Position numbers and translations under genes: made by a program | Shown here: positions 10,399-23,620 of the stretch, in pieces | Layout of the letters: each line of letters begins with the position of its first letter | How positions within the stretch are numbered: the stretch's first letter is position 1 | Notes under the pieces: generated by a model | Told to the model about the DNA's origin: nothing | Databases searched by the model: none | What the model saw: the letters and a program-made list of their open reading frames with translations, nothing else | Source: Petrolisthes cinctipes | Lineage: Eukaryota > Arthropoda > Malacostraca > Decapoda > Porcellanidae | Length of the DNA stretch: 64,000 nucleotides | Assembly: GCA_033782935.1 (NCBI GenBank) | Contig: JAWQEG010000003.1 | Coordinates: 5,344,501 to 5,408,500 of the forward strand | Direction of reading: 5' to 3'

Positions 10399-13011
10399 TC
10401 GATTTTTAGCATGTTTTTAGCCTATATTTTGAAAATATTCTAGCACTGTGTAGGCATGTACAGATTGCTTCTGGGACCCCAAAATATTGAATTTTCGGGT
10501 GTTTTGAGCCTGAATTTGAGATATAAACGGGTACAGAAGATTCATGCACATATTGACTTTGGGCATCTAAAATATCGATTTTCAGCATGTTTTGGGCCTG
10601 TATTTTGAAAATACTCTAACACTGAGTAGGCATGTACAGATTGCTTCTGGGACCCCAAAATATTGAATTTTCGGGTGTTTTGAGCCTGAATTTGAGATAT
10701 AAACGGGTACTGAAGATGCATGCACATATCGACTTTTGTGCACATAAAAGATCGATTTTCAGTATGTTTTGAGCATGTATTTTGAAAATACTCTAACACG
10801 GAGTAGGCATGTACAGATCGCTTCTGGGACCCCTAAATATCGAATTTTCGGGTGTTTTGGGACTGAATTTGAGATATCGACTTTTTGGCACCTAAAAGAT
10901 CGATTTTTAGCATGTTTTTAGCCTATATTTTGAAAATATTCTAGCACTGTACAGATTGCTTCTGGGACCCCAAAATATTGAATTTTCGGGTGTTTTGAGC
11001 CTGAATTTGAGATATAAACGGGTACAGAAGATACATGCACATATTGACTTTGGGCACCAAAAATATCGATTTTCAGCATGTTTTGGGCCTAAATTTTGAA
11101 AATACTCTAACACGGAGTAGGCATGTACAGATCGCTTCTGGGACCCCAAAATATCGAATTTTCGGGTGTTTTGAGCCTGAATTTGAGATATAAACGGGTA
11201 CTGAAGATGCATGCACATATCGACTTTTGTGCACCTAAAAGATCGATTTTCAGTATGTTTTGAGCATGTATTTTGAAAATACTCTAACACGGAGTAGGCA
11301 TGTACAGATCGCTTCTGGGACCCCTAAATATCGAATTTTCGGGTGTTTTGGGACTGAATTTGAGATATCGACTTTTTGGCACCTAAAAGATCGATTTTTA
11401 GCATGTTTTTAGCCTATATTTTGAAAATATTCTAGCACTGTACAGATTGCTTCTGGGACCCCAAAATATTGAATTTTCGGGTGTTTTGAGCCTGAATTTG
11501 AGATATAAACGGGTACAGAAGATACATGCACATATTGACTTTGGGCACCAAAAATATCGATTTTCAGCATGTTTTGGGCCTGAATTTTGAAAATACTCTA
11601 ACACGGAGTAGGCATGTACAGATCGCTTCTGGGACCCCAAAATATCGAATTTTCGGGTGTTTAGGGCCAGAATTTGAGATATAAACGGGTACAGAAGATG
11701 CATGCACATATCGACTTTTGGGCACCTAAAAGATCGATTATCAGTATGTTTTGAGCATGTATTTTGAAAATACTCTAACACGGAGTAGGCATGTACAGAT
11801 CGCTTCTGGGACCCCTAAATATCGAATTTTCGGGTGTTTTGGGACTAAATTTGAGATATCGACTTTTTGGCACCTAAAAGATCGATTTTTAGCATGTTTT
11901 TAGCCTATATTTTGAAAATATTCTAGCACTGTACAGATTGCTTCTGGGACCCCAAAATATTGAATTTTCGGGTGTTTTGAGCCTGAATTTGAGATATAAA
12001 CGGGTACAGAAGATACATGCACAAATTGACTTTGGGCATCTAAAATATCGATTTTCAGCATGTTTTGGGCCTGTATTTTGAAAATACTCTAACACTGAGT
12101 AGGCATGTACAGATTGCTTCTGGGACCCCAAAATATTGAATTTTCGGGTGTTTTGAGCCTGAATTTGAGATATAAACGGGTACTGAAGATGCATGCACAT
12201 ATCGACTTTTGGGCACCTAAAAGATCGATTTTCAGTATGTTTTTGGCCTGTATTTTGAAAATACTCTAACACGGAGTAGGCATGTACAGATACCTTCTGG
12301 GACCTCTAAATATCATATTTTCGGGTGTTTTGGGACTGAATTTGAGATATCGATTTTTTGGCACCTAAAATGTCGATTTTCAGCATGTTTTTAGCCTATA
12401 TTTTGAAAATATTCTAGCACTGTGTAGGCATGTACAGATTGCTTCTGGGACCCCAAAATATTGAATTTTCGGGTGTTTTGAGCCTGAATTTGAGATATAA
12501 ACGGGTACTGAAGATGCATGCACATATCGACTTTTGTGCACCTAAAAAATCGATTTTCAGTATGTTTTGAGCATGTATTTTGAAAATACTCTAATACGGA
12601 GTAGGCATGTACAGATCGCTTCTGGGACCCCTAAATATCGAATTTTCGGGTGTTTTGGGACTGAATTTGAGATATCGACTTTTTGGCACCTATAAGATCG
12701 ATTTTTAGCATGTTTTTAGCCTATATTTTGAAAATATTCTAGCACTGTACAGATTGCATCTGGGACCCCAAAATATTGAATTTTCGGGTGTTTTGAGCCT
12801 GAATTTGAGATATAAACGGGTACAGAAGATACATGCACATATTGACTTTAGGCTCCAAAAATATCGATTTTCAGCATGTTTTGGGCCTGAATTTTGAAAA
12901 TACTCTAACACGGAGTAGGCATGTACAGATACCTTCTGGGACCTCTAAATATCGAATTTTCGGGTGTTTTGGGACTGAATTTGAGATATCGATTTTTTGG
13001 CACCTAAAATG

Positions 13012-13511
13012 TCGATTTTTAGCATGTTTTTAGCCTATATTTTGAAAATATTCTAGCACTGTGTAGGCATGTACAGATTGCTTCTGGGACCCCAAAATAT
13101 TGAATTTTCGGGTGTTTTGAGCCTGAATTTGAGATATAAACGGGTACAGAAGATACATGCACATATTGACTTTGGGCACCAAAAATATCGATTTTCAGCA
13201 TGTTTTGGGCCTGAATTTTGAAAATACTCTAACACGGAGTAGGCATGTTCAGATCGCTTATGGACCCCAAAATATCGAATTTTCGGGTGTTTAGGGCCAG
13301 AATTTGAGATATAAACGGGTACAGAAGATGCATGCACATATCGACTTTTGGGCACCTAAAAGATCGATTTTCAGTATGTTTTTGGCCTGTATTTTGAAAA
13401 TACTCTAACACGGAGTAGGCATGTACAGATACCTTCTGGGACCTCTAAATATCGAATTTTCGGGTGTTTTGGGACTGAATTTGAGATATCGATTTTTTGG
13501 CACCTAAAATG
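13012..13511 (+). repeat. 500-bp HOR unit with a one-base deletion
   Basis: This unit has gcttatggacccc instead of gcttatgggacccc in monomer B (about 13257-13266), so it is one base short of 501. The same deletion occurs in the 5726-bp copy at 18738-19237. It is a useful marker of copies descended from this unit. Confidence 0.85.
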
Positions 13512-14240
13512 TCGATTTTTAGCATGTTTTTAGCCTATATTTTGAAAATATTCTAGCACTGTGTAGGCATGTACAGATTGCTTCTGGGACCCCAAAATAT
13601 TGAATTTTCGGGTGTTTTGAGCCTGAATTTGAGATATAAACGGGTACAGAAGATACATGCACATATTGACTTTGGGCATCTAAAATATCGATTTTCAGCA
13701 TGTTTTGGGCCTGTATTTTGAAAATACTCTAACACTGAGTAGGCATGTACAGATTGCTTCTGGGACCCCAAAATATTGAATTTTCGGGTGTTTTGAGCCT
13801 GAATTTGAGATATAAACGGGTACTGAAGATGCATGCACATATCGACTTTTGTGCACCTAAAAGATCGATTTTCAGTATGTTTTGAGCATGTATTTTGAAA
13901 ATACTCTAACACGGAGTAGGCATGTACAGATCGCTTCTGGGACCCCTAAATATCGAATTTTCGGGTGTTTTGGGACTGAATTTGAGATATCGACTTTTTG
14001 GCACCTAAAAGATCGATTTTTAGCATGTTTTTAGCCTATATTTTGAAAATATTCTAGCACTGTACAGATTGCTTCTGGGACCCCAAAATATTGAATTTTC
14101 GGGTGTTTTGAGCCTGAATTTGAGATATAAACGGGTACAGAAGATACATGCACATATTGACTTTGGGCACCAAAAATATCGATTTTCAGCATGTTTTGGG
14201 CCTGAATTTTGAAAATACTCTAACACGGAGTAGGCATGTA

Positions 14241-17200
14241 CAGATCGCTTCTGGGACCCCAAAATATCGAATTTTCGGGTGTTTTGAGCCTGAATTTGAG
14301 ATATAAACGGGTACTGAAGATGCATGCACATATCGACTTTTGTGCACCTAAAAGATCGATTTTCAGTATGTTTTGAGCATGTATTTTGAAAATACTCTAA
14401 CACGGTGTAGGCATGTACAGATCGCTTCTGGGACCCCTAAATATCGAATTTTCGGGTGTTTTGGGACTGAATTTGAGATATCGAATTTTAGGCACCTAAA
14501 AGATCGATTTTTAGCATGTTTTTAGCCTATATTTTGAAAATATTCTAGCACTGTACAGATTGCTTCTGGGACCCCAAAATATTGAATTTTCGGGCGTTTT
14601 GAGCCTGAATTTGAGATATAAACGGGTACAGAAGATACATGCACATATTGACTTTGGGCACCAAAAATATCGATTTTCAGCATGTTTTGGGCCTGAATTT
14701 TGAAAATACTCTAACACGGAGTAGGCATGTACAGATCGCTTCTGGGACCCCAAAATATCGAATTTTCGGGTGTTTAGGGCCAGAATTTGAGATATAAACG
14801 GGTACAGAAGATGCATGCACATATCGACTTTTGGGCACCTAAAAGATCGATTTTCAGTATGTTTTGAGCATGTATTTTGAAAATACTCTAACACGGAGTA
14901 GGCATGTACAGATCGCTCTTGGGACCCCTAAATATCGAATTTTCGGGTGTTTTTGGACTAAATTTGAGATATCGACTTTTTGGCACCTAAAAGATCGATT
15001 TTTAGCATGTTTTTAGCCTATATTTTGAAAATATTCTAGCACTGTACAGATTGCTTCTGGGACCCCAAAATAATGAATTTTCGGGTGTTTTGAGCCTGAA
15101 TTTGAGATATAAACGGGTACAGAAGATACATGCACAAATTGACTTTGGGCATCTAAAATATCGATTTTCAGCATGTTTTGGGCCTGTATTTTGAAAATAC
15201 TCTAACACTGAGTAGGCATGTACAGATTGCTTCTGGGACCCCAAAATATTGAATTTTCGGGTGTTTTGAGCCTGAATTTGAGATATAAACGGGTACTGAA
15301 GATGCATGCACATATCGACTTTTGGGCACCTAAAAGATCGATTTTCAGTATGTTTTTGGCCTGTATTTTGAAAATACTCTAACACGGAGTAGGCATGTAC
15401 AGATACCTTCTGGGACCTCTAAATATCATATTTTCGGGTGTTTTGGGACTGAATTTGAGATATCGATTTTTTGGCACCTAAAATGTCGATTTTCAGCATG
15501 TTTTTAGCCTATATTTTGAAAATATTCTAGCACTGTGTAGGCATGTACAGATTGCTTCTGGGACCCCAAAATATTAAATTTTCGGGTGTTTTGAGCCTGA
15601 ATTTGAGATATAAACGGGTACTGAAGATGCATGCACATATCGACTTTTGTGCACCTAAAAGATCGATTTTCAGTATGTTTTGAGCATGTATTTTGAAAAT
15701 ACTCTAACACGGAGTAGGCATGTACAGATCGCTTCTGGGACCCCTAAATATCGAATTTTCGGGTGTTTTGGGACTGAATTTGAGATATCGACTTTTTGGC
15801 ACCTAAAAGATCGATTTTTAGCATGTTTTTAGCCTATATTTTGAAAATATTCTAGCACTGTACAGATTGCATCTGGGACCCCAAAATATCGAATTTTCGG
15901 GTGTTTTGAGCCTGAATTTGAGATATAAACGGGTACAGAAGATACATGCACATATTGACTTTAGGCACCAAAAATATCGATTTTCAGCATGTTTTGGGCC
16001 TGAATTTTGAAAATACTCTAACACGGAGTAGGCATGTACAGATACCTTCTGGGAGCTCTAAATATCGAATTTTCGGGTGTTTTGGGACTGAATTTGAGAT
16101 ATCGATTTTTTGGCACCTAAAATGTCGATTTTTAGCATGTTTTTAGCCTATATTTTGAAAATATTCTAGCACTGTGTAGGCATGTACAGATTGCTTCTGG
16201 GACCCCAAAATATTGAATTTTCGGGTGTTTTGAGCCTGAATTTGAGATATAAACGGGTACAGAAGATTCATGCACATATTGACTTTGGGCATCTAAAATA
16301 TCGATTTTCAGCATGTTTTGGGCCTGTATTTTGAAAATACTCTAACACTGAGTAGGCATGTACAGATTGCTTCTGGGACCCCAAAATATTGAATTTTCGG
16401 GTGTTTTGAGCCTGAATTTGAGATATAAACGGGTACTGAAGATGCATGCACATATCGACTTTTGTGCACATAAAAGATCGATTTTCAGTATGTTTTGAGC
16501 ATGTATTTTGAAAATACTCTAACACGGAGTAGGCATGTACAGATCGCTTCTGGGACCCCTAAATATCGAATTTTCGGGTGTTTTGGGACTGAATTTGAGA
16601 TATCGACTTTTTGGCACCTAAAAGATCGATTTTTAGCATGTTTTTAGCCTATATTTTGAAAATATTCTAGCACTGTACAGATTGCTTCTGGGCCCCCAAA
16701 ATATTGAATTTTCGGGTGTTTTGAGCCTGAATTTGAGATATAAACGGGTACAGAAGATACATGCACATATTGACTTTGGGCACCAAAAATATCGATTTTC
16801 AGCATGTTTTGGGCCTAAATTTTGAAAATACTCTAACACGGAGTAGGCATGTACAGATCGCTTCTGGGACCCCAAAATATCGAATTTTCAGGTGTTTTGA
16901 GCCTGAATTTGAGATATAAACGGGTACTGAAGATGCATGCACATATCGACTTTTGTGCACCTAAAAGATCGATTTTCAGTATGTTTTGAGCATGTATTTT
17001 GAAAATACTCTAACACGGAGTAGGCATGTACAGATCGCTTCTGGGACCCCTAAATATCGAATTTTCGGGTGTTTTGGGACTGAATTTGAGATATCGACTT
17101 TTTGGCACCTAAAAGATCGATTTTTAGCATGTTTTTAGCCTATATTTTGAAAATATTCTAGCACTGTACAGATTGCTTCTGGGACCCCAAAATATTGAAT

Positions 17201-19966
17201 TTTCGGGTGTTTTGAGCCTGAATTTGAGATATAAACGGGTACAGAAGATACATGCACATATTGACTTTGGGCACCAAAAATATCGATTTTCAGCATGTTT
17301 TGGGCCTGAATTTTGAAAATACTCTAACACGGAGTAGGCATGTACAGATCGCTTCTGGGACCCCAAAATATCGAATTTTCGGGTGTTTAGGGCCAGAATT
17401 TGAGATATAAACGGGTACAGAAGATGCATGCACATATCGACTTTTGGGCACCTAAAAGATCGATTTTCAGTATGTTTTGAGCATGTATTTTGAAAATACT
17501 CTAACACGGAGTAGGCATGTACAGATCGCTTCTGGGACCCCTAAATATCGAATTTTCGGGTGTTTTGGGACTAAATTTGAGATATCGACTTTTTGGCACC
17601 TAAAAGATCGATTTTTAGCATGTTTTTAGCCTATATTTTGAAAATATTCTAGCACTGTACAGATTGCTTCTGGGACCCCAAAATATTGAATTTTCGGGTG
17701 TTTGGAGCCTGAATTTGAGATATAAACGGGTACAGAAGATACATGCACAAATTGACTTTGGGCATCTAAAATATCGATTTTCAGCATGTTTTGGGCCTGT
17801 ATTTTGAAAATACTCTAACACTGAGTAGGCATGTACAGATTGCTTCTGGGACCCCAAAATATTGAATTTTCGGGTGTTTTGAGCCTGAATTTGAGATATA
17901 AACGGGTACTGAAGATGCATGCACATATCGACTTTTGGGCACCTAAAAGATCGATTTTCAGTATGTTTTTGGCCTGTATTTTGAAAATACTCTAACACGG
18001 AGTAGGCATGTACAGATACCTTCTGGGACCTCTAAATATCATATTTTCGGGTGTTTTGGGACTGAATTTGAGATATCGATTTTTTGGCACCTAAAATGTC
18101 GATTTTCAGCATGTTTTTAGCCTATATTTTGAAAATATTCTAGCACTGTGTAGGCATGTACAGATTGCTTCTGGGACCCCAAAATATTGAATTTTCGGGT
18201 GTTTTGAGCCTGAATTTGAGATATAAACGGGTACTGAAGATGCATGCACATATCGACTTTTGTGCACCTAAAAAATTGATTTTCAGTATGTTTTGAGCAT
18301 GTATTTTGAAAATACTCTAATACGGAGTAGGCATGTACAGATCGCTTCTGGGACCCCTAAATATCGAATTTTCGGGTGTTTTGGGACTGAATTTGAGATA
18401 TCGACTTTTTGGCACCTATAAGATCGATTTTTAGCATGTTTTTAGCCTATATTTTGAAAATATTCTAGCACTGTACAGATTGCATCTGGGACCCCAAAAT
18501 ATTGAATTTTCGGGTGTTTTGAGCCTGAATTTGAGATATAAACGGGTACAGAAGATACATGCACATATTGACTTTAGGCTCCAAAAATATCGATTTTCAG
18601 CATGTTTTGGGCCTGAATTTTGAAAATACTCTAACACGGAGTAGGCATGTACAGATACCTTCTGGGACCTCTAAATATCGAATTTTCGGGTGTTTTGGGA
18701 CTGAATTTGAGATATCGATTTTTTGGCACCTAAAATGTCGATTTTTAGCATGTTTTTAGCCTATATTTTGAAAATGTTCTAGCACTGTGTAGGCATGTAC
18801 AGATTGCTTCTGGGACCCCAAAATATTGAATTTTCGGGTGTTTTGAGCCTGAATTTGAGATATAAACGGGTACAGAAGATACATGCACATATTGACTTTG
18901 GGCACCAAAAATATCGATTTTCAGCATGTTTTGGGCCTGAATTTTGAAAATACTCTAACACGGAGTAGGCATGTACAGATCGCTTATGGACCCCAAAATA
19001 TCGAATTTTCGGGTGTTTAGGGCCAGAATTTGAGATATAAACGGGTACAGAAGATGCATGCACATATCGACTTTTGGGCACCTAAAAGATCGATTTTCAG
19101 TATGTTTTTGGCCTGTATTTTGAAAATACTCTAACACGGAGTAGGCATGTACAGATACCTTCTGGGACCTCTAAATATCGAATTTTCGGGTGTTTTGGGA
19201 CTGAATTTGAGATATCGATTTTTTGGCACCTAAAATGTCGATTTTTAGCATGTTTTTAGCCTATATTTTGAAAATATTCTAGCACTGTGTAGGCATGTAC
19301 AGATTGCTTCTGGGACCCCAAAATATTGAATTTTCGGGTGTTTTGAGCCTGAATTTGAGATATAAACGGGTACAGAAGATACATGCACATATTGACTTTG
19401 GGCATCTAAAATATCGATTTTCAGCATGTTTTGGGCCTGTATTTTGAAAATACTCTAACACTGAGTAGGCATGTACAGATTGCTTCTGGGACCCCAAAAT
19501 ATTGAATTTTCGGGTGTTTTGAGCCTGAATTTGAGATATAAACGGGTACTGAAGATGCATGCACATATCGACTTTTGTGCACCTAAAAGATCGATTTTCA
19601 GTATGTTTTGAGCATGTATTTTGAAAATACTCTAACACGGAGTAGGCATGTACAGATCGCTTCTGGGACCCCTAAATATCGAATTTTCGGGTGTTTTGGG
19701 ACTGAATTTGAGATATCGACTTTTTGGCACCTAAAAGATCGATTTTTAGAATGTTTTTAGCCTATATTTTGAAAATATTCTAGCACTGTACAGATTGCTT
19801 CTGGGACCCCAAAATATTGAATTTTCGGGTGTTTTGAGCCTGAATTTGAGATATAAACGGGTACAGAAGATACATGCACATATTGACTTTGGGCACCAAA
19901 AATATCGATTTTCAGCATGTTTTGGGCCTGAATTTTGAAAATACTCTAACACGGAGTAGGCATGTA
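14241..19966 (+). repeat. 5726-bp segmental duplication, copy 2
   Basis: HOR units start at 14504, 14995, 15486, 15811, 16125, 16626, 17117, 17608, 18099, 18424, 18738, 19238 and 19739. Private differences from copy 1 include ggcccccaaa at ~16.69 kb, ttttcaggtg at ~16.89 kb, tttggagcc at ~17.70 kb, aaaaattgat at ~18.27 kb and gaaaatgttc at ~18.77 kb. The unit order goes on matching copy 2 of the same pattern up to about 21.5 kb with lower identity, so an older third partial copy lies beyond. Confidence 0.9.
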
Positions 19967-22900
19967 CAGATCGCTTCTGGGACCCCAAAATATCGAATTT
20001 TCGGGTGTTTTGAGCCTGAATTTGAGATATAAACGGGTACTGAAGATGCATGCACATATCGACTTTTGTGCACCTAAAAGATCGATTTTCAGTATGTTTT
20101 GAGCATGTATTTTGAAAATACTCTAACACGGAGTAGGCATGTACAGATCGCTTCTGGGACCCCTAAATATCGAATTTTCGGGTGTTTTGGGACTGAATTT
20201 GAGATATCGAATTTTTGGCACCTAAAAGATCGATTTTTAGCATGTTTTTAGCCTATATTTTGAAAATATTCTAGCACTGTACAGATTGCTTCTGGGACCC
20301 CAAAATATTGAATTTTCGGGTGTTTTGAGCCTGAATTTGAGATATAAACGGGTACAGAAGATACATGCACATATTGACTTTGGGCACCAAAAATATTGAT
20401 TTTCAGCATGTTTTGGGCCTGAATTTTGAAAATACTCTAACACGGAGTAGGCATGTACAGATCGCTTCTGGGACCCCAAAATATCGAATTTTCGGGTGTT
20501 TAGGGCCAGAATTTGAGATATAAACGGGTACAGAAGATGCATGCACATATCGACTTTTGTGCACCTAAAAGATCGATTTTCAGTATGTTTTGAGCATGTA
20601 TTTTGAAAATACTCTAACACGGAGTAGGCATGTACAGATCACTTCTGGGACCCCTAAATATCGAATTTTCGGGTGTTTTGGGACTAAATTTGAGATATCG
20701 ACTTTTTGGCACCTAAAAGATCGATTTTTAGCATGTTTTTAGCCAATATTTTGAAAATATTCTAGCACTGTACAGATTGCTTCTGGGACCCCAAAATATT
20801 GAATTTTCGGGTGTTTTGAGCCTGAATTTGAGATATAAACGGGTACAGAAGATACATGCACAAATTGACTTTGGGCATCTAAAATATCGATTTTCAGCAT
20901 GTTTTGGGCCTGTATTTTGAAAATACTCTAACACTGAGTAGGCATGTACAGATTGATTCTGGGACCCCAAAATATTGAATTTTCGGGTGTTTTGAGCCTG
21001 AATTTGAGATATAAACGGGTACTGAAGATGCATGCTCATATCGAGTTTTGGGCACCTAAAAGATTGATTTTCAGTATGTTTTTGGCCTGTATTTTGAAAA
21101 TACTCTAACACGGAGTAGGCATGTACAGATACCTTCTGGGACCTCTAAATATCATATTTTCGGGTGTTTTGGGACTGAATTTGAGATATCGATTTTTTGG
21201 CACCTAAAATGTCGATTTTCAGCATGTTTTTAGCCTATATTTTGAAAATATTCTAGCACTGTGTAGGCATGTACAGATTGCTTCTGGGACCCCAAAATAT
21301 TGAATTTTCGGGTGTTTTGAGCCTGAATTTGAGATATAAACAGGTACTGAAGATGCATGCACATATCGACTTTTGTGCACCTAAAAGATCGATTTTCAGT
21401 ATGTTTTGAGCATGTATTTTGAAAATACTCTAACACGGAGTAGGCATGTACAGATCGCTTCTGGGACCCCTAAATATCGAATTTTCGGGTGTTTTGGGAC
21501 TGAATTTGAGATATCGACTTTTTGGCACCTAAAAGATCGATTTTTAGCATGTTTTTAGCCTATATTTTGAAAATATTCTAGCACTGTACAGATTGCATCT
21601 GGGACCCCAAAATATTGAATTTTCGGGTGTTTTGAGCCTGAATTTGAGATATAAACGGGTACAGAAGATACATGCACATATTGACTTTAGGCACCAAAAA
21701 TATCGATTTTCAGCATGTTTTGGGCCTGAATTTTGAAAATACTCTAACACGGAGTAGGCATGTACATATCGCTTCTGGGACCCCAAAATATCGAATTTTC
21801 GGGTGTTTAGGGCCAGAATTTGAGATATAAACGGGTACAGAAGATGCAAGCACATATCGACTTTTGGGCACCTAAAAGATCGATTTTCAGTATGTTTTTG
21901 GCCTGTATTTTGAAAATACTCTAACACGGAGTAGGCATGTACAGATACCTTCTGGGACCTCTAAATATCGAATTTTCGGGTGTTTTGGGACTGAATTTGA
22001 GATATCGATATTTTGGCACCTAAAATGTCGATTTTTAGCATGTTTTTAGCCTATATTTTGAAAATATTCTAGCACTGTGTAGGCATGTACAGATTGCTTC
22101 TAGGACCCCAAAATATTGAATTTTCGGGTGTTTTGAGCCTGAATTTGAGATATAAACGGGTACAGAAGATACATGCACATATCGACTTTTGTGCACCTAA
22201 AAGATCGATTTTCAGTATGTTTTGAGCATGTATTTTGAAAATACTCTAACACGGCGTAGGCATGTACAGATCGCTTCTGGGACCCCTAAATATCGAATTT
22301 TCGGGTGTTTTGGGACTGAATTTGAGATATCGACTTTTTGGCACCTAAAATGTCGATTTTTAGCATGTTTTTAGCCTATATTTTGAAAATATTCTAGCAC
22401 TGTGTAGGCATGTACAGATTGCTTCTGGGACCCCAAAATATTGAATTTTCGGGTGTTTTGAGCCTGAATTTGAGATATAAACGGGTACAGAAGATGCATG
22501 CACATATTGACTTTGGGCACCAAAAATATCGATTTTCAGCATGTTTTGGGCCTGAATTTTGAAAATACTCTAACACGGAGTAGGCATGTACAGATCGCTT
22601 ATGGGACCCCAAAATATCGAATTTTCGGGTGTTTAGGGCCAGAATTTGAGATATAAACGGGTACAGAAGATGCATGCACATATCGACTTTTGGGCACCTA
22701 AAAGATCGATTTTCAGTATGTTTTTGGCCTGTATTTTGAAAATACTCTAACACGGAGTAGGCATGTACAGATACCTTCTGGGACCTCTAAATATCAAATT
22801 TTCGGGTGTTTTGGGACTGAATTTGAGATATCGATTTTTTGACACCTAAAATGTCGATTTTTAGCATGTTTTTAGCCTATATTTTGAAAATATTCTAGCA

Positions 22901-23620
22901 CTGTGTAGGCATGTACAGATTGCTTATGGGACCCCAAAATATTGAATTTTCGGGTGTTTTGAGCCTGAATTTGAGATATAAACGGGTACAGAAGATACAT
23001 GCACATATTGACTTTAGGCATCTAAAATATCGATTTTCAGCATGTTTTGGGCCTGTATTTTGAAAATACTCTAACACTGAGTAGGCATGTACAGATTGCT
23101 TCTGGGACCCCAAAATATTGAATTTTCGGGTGTTTTGAGCCTGAATTTGAGATATAAACGGGTACTGAAGATGCATGCACATATCGACTTTTGTGCATCT
23201 AAAAGATCGATTTTCAGTATGTTTTGAGCATGTATTTTGAAAATACTCTAACACGGAGTAGGCATGTACAGATCGCTTCTGGGACCCCTAAATATCGAAT
23301 TTTCGGGTGTTTTGGGACTGAATTTGAGATATCGACTTTTTGGCACCTAAAAGATCGATTTTTAGCATGTTTTTAGCCTATATTTTTAAAATATTCTAGC
23401 ACTGAGTAGGCATGTACAGATTGCTTCTGGGACCCCAAAATATTGAATTTTCGGGTGTTTTGAGCCTGAATTTGAGATATAAACGGGTACAGAAGATACA
23501 TGCACATATTGACTTTGGGCACCAAAAATATCGATTTTCAGCATGTTTTGGGCCTGAATTTTGAAAATACTCTAACACGGAGTAGGCATGTACAGATCGC
23601 TTCTGGGACCCCAAAATATC
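19504..23620 (+). repeat. 4117-bp segmental duplication, copy 1
   Basis: HOR units start at 19739, 20230, 20721, 21212, 21537, 22028, 22353, 22854 and 23355. The 4117-bp period equals four 491-bp, two 325-bp and three 501-bp units. Identity with the next copy starts at 19504; the base before it differs (attgaatt versus atcgaatt) and upstream sequence is of another class. Rare markers shared with copy 2 are tttttagaatg, tgtacatatcgc (~21.77 kb), gatgcaagcac (~21.85 kb), cgatattttgg (~22.01 kb), ttttgacacc and tatttttaaaat. I noticed no difference between copies. Confidence 0.92.
22028..22352 (+). repeat. Dimeric HOR unit, 325 bp, with a different A/B crossover (A 177 bp, C2)
   Basis: The first monomer stays A-like down to cagaagatacatgcac and switches to B-type only at catatcgacttttgtgcacc. 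Its crossover is thus further right than in the common dimers such as 1851-2175. It also has gcttctagg. The following C2 ends with ctaaaatg, an unusual ending for C2. It recurs at 26145-26469 through the 4117-bp duplication. Confidence 0.85.

Larger units (their letters stand above)
8778..13511 (+). repeat. Older internal duplication, offset 2613 bp, inside the 5726-bp block
   Basis: Unit starts 8778, 9269, 9760, 10085 and 10399 recur at 11391, 11882, 12373, 12698 and 13012. The distinctive B/C1 hybrid at 10251 recurs at 12864. The two halves differ more than the 5726-bp copies do, for example gactttaggcacc versus gactttaggctcc and gggagctct versus gggacctct. This duplication therefore came first. 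The 5726-bp event copied it, giving four copies of the sub-block between 8.8 and 19 kb. Confidence 0.85.
8515..14240 (+). repeat. 5726-bp segmental duplication, copy 1
   Basis: HOR units start at 8778, 9269, 9760, 10085, 10399, 10900, 11391, 11882, 12373, 12698, 13012, 13512, 14013 and 14504. Adding 5726 gives unit starts that hold through 19739. About a dozen single-base differences from copy 2 were noticed by eye, for example gattatcag at 11.74 kb, a private catgttcag at 13.25 kb and ctttttggcacc context changes near 14.9 kb, so identity is above 99.5%. 5726 is the exact sum of 13 HOR units. The left edge is fixed to within some tens of bases by the change from B-type to A-type sequence upstream of 8515. 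Confidence 0.9.

Noticed and set aside
10220..10420. Plus-strand open frames of 66-72 codons (also near 12.8, 15.9, 18.6, 45.9, 51.1, 53.4 and 59.7 kb).
   Set aside because: They appear only where hybrid monomers or one-base changes remove a stop and are copied by duplications. They are marks of recombination, not genes.
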